30,000 nt of DNA from Chromera velia (taxonomy: Eukaryota; Sar; Chromeraceae), in assembly GCA_018398765.1 (NCBI GenBank), contig JAHBMJ010002517.1:13040-43039 (forward strand), read 5' to 3'. Made by a program: the position numbers and the translations under genes. The notes below the pieces were generated by a model, which was not told the DNA's origin, searched no databases, and was given only the letters and a program-made list of their open reading frames with translations. Positions 22,309-30,000 of this stretch are shown piece after piece; the stretch's first letter is position 1, and every line of letters starts with the position of its first letter.

Positions 22309-22667
22309 TTTGCTTTTCCCACGCGCGCGAGCTCGAGGGTCGCTCGCACGGAGCAAACTTTGTTTTTCCGGGATCGTGCTGAGGCGGCATCTGAATGCAT
22401 CTGACGAAGTGTCGATTGCTTTGATCGGATCGACATGTTTTCGGAGAATGACGGTCGGTTTATATAAACCGACGGCATGTGTCTCTCCGAAGCAGGAGAC
22501 CCAAAGTGAGAGGAATCCCGGCAATGATTTTGTCTCCCTCTGCATTCTTTCTGCGCTCTTTGCTCGGTGGCGGCGTTGCATGCTCTCACCCTCCGGCAAC
22601 TTCGTGTTTTTTCCTTTCGTCTCGCTCTTCTCTGTATAGCCAAAAGAGACGAGTGGGAGAGATCACA
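22309..22667. promoter_or_regulatory. Divergent promoter between remodeler and DUF3228 genes
   Basis: The proposed start codons of the two divergent genes are only 359 bases apart. In between lies a perfect 20-base palindrome, GTCGGTTTATATAAACCGAC, at 22454-22473, which presents TATATAAA on both strands. It lies about 145 bases from the minus-strand ATG (22308) and 195 bases from the plus-strand ATG (22668), so one element could serve both directions. Transcription starts cannot be placed by eye. If the remodeler starts at the alternative ATG at 21959, its 5' leader would be longer. Confidence 0.6.
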
Positions 22668-25600
22668 ATGAGTCAAGCCACAATTGCAAGCCCTGGAAAC
22701 TTCTTGGGTCTAGGTCAGTTGACAGACACGGTCTACTAATTAAGTGCCGTCTCCCGTCTCCTTCTCCGTGCACCCGTCTACATTCACTTGTCTTTTCCGT
22801 CCCACTAAAATTTGCGCTTCCTGTTGCACATGGCGATTGCGATCCCAGACTCAACTGATCCCCCCTTCCTTTCTTTTTCTTACCGATCCCACACCGTTAC
22901 CTCCCGGCCATTAATTTCTTCTGAGCTCTGTACATGTATCTGTCGGCTAGACGCATTTGTCGTCTGGCAAATCGACGGAAAGCTAGCTAATGCGGGACGA
23001 CGACTCCATCTTTTATGTAGCTCTCCCCTCCGCATACCTTTCCTGTGCTATTTGCAGACGAGTTTGCCTTCAGGCAATTTGATGACCCGAAATTCAGCGG
23101 AAGCAAAATCGTTTTCGACAAAACAGAATTTATCAAAAAGGTCCGTCAAACAGGCAGGCAGGCAAGGATTCTTGCAAGCAGCAAAAGGGGGCGTTAGAGC
23201 CATACACAGGCAGATAGCAGGCAGACAGGCAGGCAGGTAGTAAGGAAGGGCGCTTGAGGGAGGATCTAGGCGAGACGCCGCTGGTTGAGCCTTCAGGAAA
23301 GAAACACTGAGTAGGCTGCTGATAATCAAGAAAGAGCCCAAGGAAAGCCTCCAACGCAATGTGAAGCCAGAAGAAGCGAGGGGAAGAGGATGTTTCTGAA
23401 GTGAATGTTGTTTCAATAATGAACAAAGAATATGAAGATGGCTGGCTGGCTGATGGATGGATGGATGGATGGATGGATGGATGGATGGATGAATGGATGG
23501 ATGGATGGATGAACACACGAGTAAGTGGTTATTGATTAATGAAGAGGTAGGTAGGTGGGTAGGTACGTGACAGATACAAAGATGCTTAGGAAAGACAAAT
23601 AAACAGAGAGAGGGATTAATTGATGCCTCGATAGAGTGAATTCCAGAAAAGTCAATTCACGTGCCTGCCTGCAGGTGAATGAGATCTGGAAGACGGCCAA
23701 TCCGCCTCTGCAGCTCAAGGACGGGTCGGTCTGTCTGCACGTCTTTCTGTCTGCGTCTTTATCCTGTTCTCTCATTGATCTTATTTCTTCCTTTTTTCCC
23801 CCAATTCTCATTGAATCTACTTGCTTGCCGGTCTGCGTGCTCGAGTGGGGCTGCACGATGAAGGGATGATGCGCTTGTGATTTGCCTCCCTGGCTGCTCA
23901 TTTGTGTACTTGGCGTTTTTTTCCAGAGCCACATTAATTTTGATTTCAATCCTTTGTGAGTAGCTGCGTTGACTTTAAGCGACCAACAGCAAGGAGAGGA
24001 TAGTCTCTGACATCTGCGTACAATCTAGTCGTACCTTCGCGTGTGCCTTTTGCACCGTCGATTGTTTGTTTTTGCTGAATTTCTTTCTGTCTGTTTGACT
24101 GGCTGGCTGTATGCAGGTACGCCCCTTTCTGCAAGCACCTTTTTGTGGAGAACTTTGTGGGGGCAGAACCGGGAGCTCTGGAGATCACCTCGGAAGTTTT
24201 GCCCTTGATTGAGTCAGTGAGTGAGTGAGTGAGTGAGTGAGTGCGTGAGGAATTCAATTAGAGAGCTGGAGGCTGTGCTGGTTTGATTTTCTCTCTCAGT
24301 AGGTGCGTGGGTGTGCGTGTACGTGCTTGTGTGGGGTGGGATGGTGGCAGGAGGGAAGAGACGGAGAGAACGGGAACTGACATGCCGCCCTATTTCCTTT
24401 CTTCTTTCGCCATATGCTCAACTGCCTGTCTGTCTGTCTGTCTGCCTGTCTGTCTGTCTGTCTGTGCTTGTTATTCGGAGTTTGTGAGCCCTTTTGAAGA
24501 TTTGAAAATGATCTCCCTCTGATTTTGAGCTCAGAAACCCTGTCGTGTCCTTGTCAAACACACGGTGATCCTCCTGTGCTGCAGGTGCGGTTACTCTGCT
24601 CGGAGGGAGGGGGAACTGCCTGTACTCTCTCGGTGGGTCAGGGTGTGCGTGGGTGGGTGCATTGGGGGGTTTCTCTTCTGCTGTGCATCTGTCTGTCCGT
24701 CCGTCCGTCCGTCTGTCTGTCTGTCTGTCCGTCTGTGTGCATATGTGCCTGTCTGTCTATGTGGACAGAACAGCACAAGAAGAAAAAGAGAAGTCAAAGT
24801 AAAGCCTGTCTGTTGCTCTATCTGTCCGTGTGTCCGTCAATTCTTCAGTTATTCTTTCTTTCTTTCTTTCTTTCTTTTATTCTTTCACCCATTCATTCAT
24901 CCATTCGTTCCTTCCTTTGCTCATCCCTTTTGGTTTTCTCTTGTTTTCTTCTTTTCGTTTCATCTCCATCTCCCTTTCTCTGTTTCTCTCTCTGGCCTTA
25001 CATGGGGGTGCCTTCTCAAAATCCATCATTCATTCATTCACGGCGGGCGGATCATTACTGTATGGGTGCGTGCGTGAATGCAGATGGGTTCCGAAATCAA
25101 AAGTCAAACATCTGATCAAGCCTTCCAAGTGCCTCGGTCAGCTTGCAGACTCCTTGAGGGGCAGAAGGTGTGAAAGGGGGGTGGGTCATATTGGATGCTT
25201 CGGACACAGAGACAGCCAAGGAGGCTTCTCTTTCCCTTTTTTTGTTTCCTCGCGCAGTTCGTGTTGCCTTGTGATTGATTGTTGGCCTTGAGGCCCCGTG
25301 AGGTATATAGGCTGTCCATCCATCCATCCTTGTTTGTTTGTTTGTACGTCTGTTGGTTTGTTTGTTTGCTTGTTTGTTTGTTTGTTTGTACGTTTGCTTG
25401 TTTGTTTGTACGTTTGTTTCTTTGTTTGTTTGTTTGTTGGTTTGTTTGTACGTTTGCTTGTTTGTTTGTACGTTTGCTTGTTTGTTTGCACGTTTGCTTG
25501 TTGTTTGTAGGTTTGTTTCTTTGTTTGTTTGTTTGTTGGTTTGTTTGTACGTTTGCTTGTTTGTTTGTTGGTTTGTTTGTACGTTTGCTTGTTTGTTTGC

Positions 25601-28138
25601 ACGTTTGCTTGTTTGTTTGTACGTTTGTTTCTTTGTTTGCTTGTTTGCTTGTTTGCTTGTTTGTTTGTTTGTTTGTTTGTTTGTTTGAAAGAGATGGATG
25701 GGATTGTGGTGCATGCATGCGCGTGTTGAATTTTTTCTGTGTACACGGTCGAAAGAAAGCGCTCTGTGGATGTTCGGTTGTGCATGCAGATCTCATTCTG
25801 TACAGCCGTGAGCAGATAACGAAGGTGAGGGGAAAGAGGGGATAGGGAATGCTTGAAGGAACAATCAACAGCAGTAGTCGCAGAAGAAGAGGAAGAATGA
25901 TTGAGAGACGAAAGATGAAGCTGGGGACTTGTCGAAGGTGCATGAGGTTGCGGGGGAAGGAAATCGGGCCCCCCCCCCTTCTCTCCCTCCCTCTTTCTCT
26001 CCGTCTCTGTGTGCGTGAGTGTACGTGCGTATCGGAGAGAGAGGGAGAGAGAGAGAGAGCGAGAGAGAGAGAGTCTGTGTATTAGTGGGCAAGTCAACTT
26101 TTGCAGAATTCTTTTCGGAATGCCTTCCGAGAGATCTTCCTTCCGGGCAGCGGCCGACCCTGTCTGAGCTCTCTCTGAAGAGAGCTCTGACCGTTTGCCT
26201 GCCACATGTACAACTTTGAAACGCGGCATCTAATTATTCTTGTACGAAAGGGGTTTGATCGCAGGAGCGCGCCGCGATGCGTCGGGATCTAAGCGAGGAG
26301 GAGAGGAAGAAGGCGGAGACTGAAATTGGTAGGTCGGCCTTCTGACTTGATTGTTTGGTTCGTTTTGTTCTGTTCCGTTCTTCCCTCTTCTGGGTCGCAA
26401 GAAGGGAACTGTAAGAGGACCCCTAAGCAATCAGTGGGGGTGTCCTTCCTTTCGTGTCGTTGCGTTGATCGAGGCATGCAGAGACGGGGCATGGATGTTG
26501 GGGGCATGCAACCAGTCTAGGGGTGATCGCGGTCTCTGGAAGAGCATGCATGCAGGGGGGGGTGGAAATAGTGCAGTTAGAAGGGAGGAGGCTGCATAAG
26601 GCCTAGCTGCCTTTTCTGTCCACTCAAAGTTCCGTCAAAAGGTTGGTTGTGTCTGCGTTGTGTCGGTGATGCCGATTCCATGAGAGACTCTAGCTCCCGT
26701 TACCATCAGGCTGTTTCTCAGCGTCTCAATCATGCCAACGCCGCGCTTCACTCGATCGATCGCGCTTTTTTGTCCGTTTAATTAATTTCCCGTCAGGCGT
26801 CGATCCCCAGATGAACTGTCTGGTTGCACTTTGCCTGTGTCTTTTTCTTCCTCTTGTCCTGCATGGAAGCAAGCAGCAGGAATTCAGTAGCGTATGAATT
26901 CACTGATCGATCAATGACATCATTGTGGAGGAAGGACGTCGTGGAGGGGCCCGTAGGGGGGGCTTCAGTCTCTCTCTCTCTCTCTCTCTCTGTACTTTTT
27001 TTGGTTCCCCTGCAGGCCCACTGCATCTCTTTCTGTTAGTGCCCGTGTCGTTCTTTTGTCGTTCTGTCAACGCCTCTTTCTTCGTCTCTTGTGTGCGTAA
27101 AAAGCAAATTATGGTAGGTTTTTATTCATCCATTTCCTCGCTTTCCAGTTGTGCAAGTGAAGAGAAAAAGAGACACAACGTATTCGTGGATGGATGTGTG
27201 AATTCAATGAATGGGAGGGAAAGAGAGGCATCCAAGTATCTAGTCTGCAATGATGTCTCTTTGTTTGTTTGCAGACGAAAGTGAACCTCCGTGGAGTGTA
27301 ATTTCTATCAAGGTGGGGCCTATCAGGAAGAATTCTTCTGTCTGCGATACACACACCGGGGGGTCCGGCGTCGTTTTGTTTTTTTTGGTGCGTCCTTTTT
27401 GTGTTTCTCCTTTCGTTCTCTCGTCCTTTGTTTCGACCTGAATTCATCTCACGTACATGCAGGCGCAGGTGGGAAAGACCGGCCTGCCTTTGAAGTTCCC
27501 CTCTCTCTCTTTTTGTCTGCATGCATGTGCACTTAGTGGGGAATTTCTCTTCCTCTTTGACAATGTTTCCCTTCTTTCTTCCTTTTGTTTCTTCCTTCCT
27601 GCCTGCCTACCGCATGAGTGCATCCGTACATGCGCATATGCGTGCAGGCTCAAGACGAGACCTTCGAGCTGCCGATGGCCCCCATCACCATGATGAGAAA
27701 CACTCTGATTGAAGAGGGTGGGTACGTCAGACGACGGCAGGGGGGAAGGAAGGAGAGAGCGAAGGAAGGGGTCATGCAGACAGAGAGAGAGAGAGGGAAC
27801 GACTGGATGCTCATCAATGGGCAGGTTTGGTTGTGCCAATTTTGAAATGCATACGAAGTTCTGTGCGGAAGAATACAGAGCACTTGTTTTTGTTTCTTTT
27901 GTTGTCTTTTTATCGTGCCCCTTGGAACAAAGTGAATCCATAACGGCAGATGCGTTAACTGTTGGTCACTGCAACCCCATCAGTCTGCTGCTGGCAGAGT
28001 CAATTCACCATCCATCCGTTCATCCCTGCATGCGTCGATTATCTTGCAGGCGGAAGCGGCGTGGGCCTTGACAGGCAGAAGTACATGGCGTCTGTGGCGT
28101 ACTGGAAAGATCACGTCAACATCTCTACCGATGAATGA
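22668..28138 (+). CDS. DUF3228-family conserved protein, 12 exons
   Basis: Exons: 22668-22713, 23058-23140, 23675-23724, 24117-24212, 24585-24632, 25084-25136, 25790-25824, 26265-26328, 26797-26817, 27275-27312, 27648-27717, 28050-28138. The 693 coding bases are in phase at every junction and encode 230 residues from [10 protein letters not shown] to TDE-TGA. Blocks I associate with the DUF3228 family, widespread in bacteria and some eukaryotes and without known function: [13 protein letters not shown] (18-30), [14 protein letters not shown] (60-73), ELPVLSRW (102-109), LILYSREQI (127-135), [10 protein letters not shown] (171-180), [12 protein letters not shown] (185-196), [11 protein letters not shown] (200-210) and YWKDH (219-223). 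There is no signal peptide or membrane segment, so a soluble protein is expected. The 21-base exon 9 is the weakest part. The family name is from memory and needs a profile search. Confidence 0.88.
23447..23511 (+). repeat. (ATGG)n tandem repeat in intron 2 of the DUF3228 gene
   Basis: About 14 copies of GATG/ATGG tetranucleotide with a single GAATGG variant, preceded by GGCT triplicates. It lies between exons 2 and 3. Confidence 0.9.
24422..24466 (+). repeat. (CTGT)n tandem repeat in intron 4 of the DUF3228 gene
   Basis: Tetranucleotide CTGT/CTGC array between exons 4 and 5. A related GTCC/GTCT array lies in the next intron at about 24690-24735, followed by TTTC repeats at about 24855-24880. 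Confidence 0.9.
25324..25686 (+). repeat. (TTTG)n array with higher-order units inside intron 6 of the DUF3228 gene
   Basis: About 360 bases of TTTG tetranucleotides, interrupted by recurring variants such as TACGTTTGCTTG and TTTCTTTG. A longer block starting GTTTGTTTCTTTG recurs at 25412, 25511 and 25623, i.e. at spacings of 99 and 112 bases, so the array grew partly by duplication of segments of about 100 bases. The repeat has no stop codons in several frames, which creates long false open frames on both strands. Confidence 0.95.
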
Positions 28139-28789
28139 ATGATGGAAATCAAAGAAGAACTTGTGTCACAACGTGGATCCCTTTAAATTGTGGATTTTCC
28201 TCTTGACTGCTTTGCCCTGCCCACGTTTGGCACTATCTCTACAACTGCGATTGCTTAAATTTAAAAAGTCAAAAGAAATGACAGTGTACAGTGAATTAAA
28301 AAAAAAAAAGAACGTTCATGTAAAAAGAACAGTGACCTACCCCATATTGAATTTCCTTACAGTAGCTCAAGCCTGACAGCGGCCGGTCTGTAAATTGCCA
28401 TTGCAATCCGCCTTGCTCTAATGACTGCAATGGTAATAATATCCAGACATTCGTGTTTTTTTAATAGGACTCACCGGAGTGGGCCCCTCATTCAGCCCCG
28501 CTGCCTCATGCACTGCATACCAGTGGTGGGGTAAACCATAAACGTTTTACTGGCTGCCGCATGCAGTGGCTGGATCTAGTAAAATAAAAGTAAATAGTAG
28601 GTCTATGCCACGGTTTAAGACATCCGAGTCACTAATAACATTAAAAGCTATTTCACCATCGTATAGTCTATGTGCATTTAAACAGTGCATAGAGTCTCTT
28701 ATACTCTGGCTCTTACTTCATCATCAGATCATCTTAATTGTTTGGAATTGATTTAGTTTATAAACATCATAAACATTCTAGTAAAAATT
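28139..28789. other. 3' flank of the DUF3228 gene; no coding sequence seen
   Basis: The stretch follows the stop codon at 28136-28138 and turns AT-rich after about 28240. It probably contains the 3' UTR. I see an A run at 28300-28310 and a small inverted repeat (CCATTGCA/TGCAATGG near 28398-28432), but no convincing exon, RNA gene or AATAAA signal. Confidence 0.4.
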
Positions 28790-28979
28790 CTAGGCTCCCC
28801 ATATGTAAAAAAAAAATTAAATAAATTTCGGCAAATTAAAACCTGAATTAGTTTTTTTATTCTTATGCGTCAGCTGGGCTTTCAGCTTCGAACTTGAAGT
28901 GCCTGCTTCAAAAAAAAAAAAAGGTAAAAGTGATTTTTGGTAATTAACTTCTTTATTTTTTTACGTATGGGGAGCCTAG
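28790..28979. mobile_element. Inverted-repeat (MITE-like) element of about 190 bp
   Basis: The left end reads CTAGGCTCCCCATATGTAAA (28790-28809). The right end (about 28956-28979) is its reverse complement with one mismatch (ATAC for ATAT), giving arms of about 23-24 bases including the A/T run. The interior is AT-rich, non-coding and contains A runs. This is the form of a miniature inverted-repeat element or a long hairpin. I cannot define target-site duplications, because the arm itself begins with the palindrome CTAG. Confidence 0.55.
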
Positions 28980-29055
28980 GTGTTTGTATATGTCTATCTG
29001 TATCTTTGCATGTGTGCCTCTCTCCCTCTCGCCCGGCCCCCCCTCTCTCTCTCTT

Positions 29056-29057
29056 AT

Positions 29058-29094
<37 letters not shown>

Positions 29095-29215
29095 TGTGTG
29101 TGTGTCACGGTGTATGTATGTGTGTATGTGTGTCACGGTGTGTGTGTGTGTGTGTGCGTGTGTGTGTGTGTGTGTGTCACGGTGTGTGTGTGTGTGTGTG
29201 TGCATGTGCGTGCGC

Positions 29216-29256
<41 letters not shown>

Positions 29257-29263
29257 TGCGTTC
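29056..29263 (+). repeat. (TG)n array with repeated TGTCACGGTG interruptions
   Basis: About 200 bases of TG dinucleotides. The interruption GTGTCACGGTGT occurs three times (near 29104, 29131 and 29176) and there is one GCATGTGCGTGCGCGTGCG segment. Long Val/Cys and His/Thr open frames here are products of the repeat. Confidence 0.95.
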
Positions 29264-29489
29264 ACTGTGTTTATGTCTCGCTTTTTGAAAGGGCAGGTGC
29301 TAATTAACGAAAAGAACAAATGCAAAATTCATCAAATTGATTGCCAGCCGGGATTTGAATCACTTAATTGCTTTGCTTTAACTAATTCGCCCGGTCCTCA
29401 TATGTCAGAAAGTGTGTACATGAAGTTTGCTTGTGTCGATCGTTCATGCACTTAATGACTCTAGCTCTGTCCATTCTTTCTGCGGTCCA
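29264..29489. other. Spacer with no supported feature
   Basis: Lies between the TG array and the end of the next minus-strand gene. It probably includes the 3' UTR of that gene. I see no exon or RNA gene. Confidence 0.35.
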
Positions 29490-30000
29490 TCAGGCATCGA
29501 TGAGCTCCTCTTCCCACATGCGGTCGAGGTACACCTGCACGCACATGCAGAGGGAAACGAAAGAATATCAGAGGCCAAGAAAATATCCGGAAGTACGGAT
29601 ACAGATAGAAAACACGAATGAATGTTCAGGACTTCTCAGACCTTTTTTAGAAGCTTCACCATTAACTGCATGAGGGAGGCAGTTAGTGTCCGAACACGAT
29701 CAGGGCATCCGATGGCTCGATCAATCAGCCGTCGGGGGGGGACCGCCTGGGGGGACTTCCAAATTCCTTCCTTCCTCATTTGACGCAGTGTATCTGATCG
29801 TGCATGGGTTTCTTCTCGCTCTCTATGTCTCTCTCCCTCTGCGCGCGTGTGTGTTTGTGTATGTGTATGTGTATGTGTAAAGACGCGTTCTGCTGTATAA
29901 TTTCAGTCAAAGAACGTCTGCATGCAACCTTTCTTTTTTTCTTTCGACTGACCATTCCGTCCAGTGCCGCCTCGCCCTCCTTCTCCTCTTCGACAAAAAG
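29490..30000 (-). CDS. 3' end of an unidentified gene (last two exons, partial)
   Basis: The upstream part is exon 30000-29953 (open at the window edge, 16 codons, acidic: VEEEKEGEAALDGM) with donor GTCAGT. The terminal exon is 29534-29490, preceded by GTGCGTGCAG and reading VYLDRMWEEELIDA then TGA. The phase fits (0/0) and the splice sites match the style of the neighbouring genes. Only 30 residues are visible, too few to name the product. A further exon inside the 418-base intron cannot be excluded. Confidence 0.55.

Noticed and set aside
21977-22390. 137-codon minus-strand frame starting MPPQHDPGK over the promoter-proximal region
   Set aside because: It overlaps exon 1 and exon 2 in another frame, has no recognisable motif, and would not splice into the remodeler. 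The start at 22308 gives consistent phases.
23447-23511. Regular direct repeats that could be taken for a CRISPR array
   Set aside because: The repeat unit is four bases with no spacers. It is a microsatellite in a eukaryotic intron; the same holds for the other arrays in the window.
25097-26229. Long minus-strand open frames (up to 347 codons) rich in Asn, Lys, Gln and Thr
   Set aside because: They are direct translations of the TTTG array and of exon 6-7 antisense. The same region is open in several frames on both strands, which is a property of the repeat.
5413-28138. Purine/pyrimidine strand skew that flips with gene direction at the divergent promoter
   Set aside because: Introns are often pyrimidine-rich on the coding strand, but clear exceptions exist (for example plus-strand pyrimidine tracts at 13042-13115 and 9420-9570 inside the minus-strand gene), so by eye the pattern is not consistent. 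A skew calculation would decide.
29339-29362. tRNA T-arm-like word on the minus strand (GATTCAAATCCCGG)
   Set aside because: The flanking bases do not pair as a T-stem and no acceptor, D or anticodon arm is present.
28882-29455. Open frames of 102-172 codons rich in Val/Cys or His/Thr
   Set aside because: Products of the TG dinucleotide array, with no composition or motif beyond the repeat.

Overview
The window is nuclear DNA of an intron-rich eukaryote, most likely a unicellular alga or protist. Reasons: two genes are cut into 31 and 12 small exons with GT-AG (once GC-AG) introns of 114-701 bases; phase agrees at every junction I modelled; microsatellites fill almost every intron and spacer; and the proteins are eukaryotic types (EF-hand, PHD finger, SNF2 chromatin remodeler). 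Many introns end in a run like GCATGCAG. The overall style fits a chromerid or other alveolate/stramenopile, but I cannot fix the lineage from this sequence alone.

Layout. (1) 261-2504, minus: an intronless gene for a 747-residue protein with an N-terminal acylation signal, two EF-hands and a transglutaminase-like domain. (2) 2505-5412: no supported gene; an AT-rich block near 2730-3570, then purine-rich simple repeats. (3) 5413-22308, minus: one 31-exon gene for a roughly 1,691-residue SNF2-family, ISWI-like chromatin-remodeling ATPase. It has a chromo-like N-terminus, a PHD finger, a complete two-lobe helicase, an acidic linker and a second, widely split zinc-binding region. (4) 22309-22667: a compact divergent promoter with a perfect 20-bp palindrome carrying a TATA box on both strands. 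(5) 22668-28138, plus: a 12-exon gene for a 230-residue protein that I read as the uncharacterised DUF3228 family. (6) 28139-29489: spacer with a 190-bp inverted-repeat (MITE-like) element and a long TG array. (7) 29490-30000, minus: the last two exons of another gene that runs off the window.

The remodeler and the DUF3228 gene share the promoter and may be co-expressed, but their products have no evident shared pathway. I found no CRISPR array, rRNA, tRNA, phage or operon-like defence system. The most notable points are the splice sites (C at donor +3 in 24 of 41 introns, with donors that start tetranucleotide repeats), the palindromic divergent promoter, the unusual domain order of the remodeler, and the calcium-binding/transglutaminase fusion. 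All exon models come from reading the sequence by eye and need RNA evidence.
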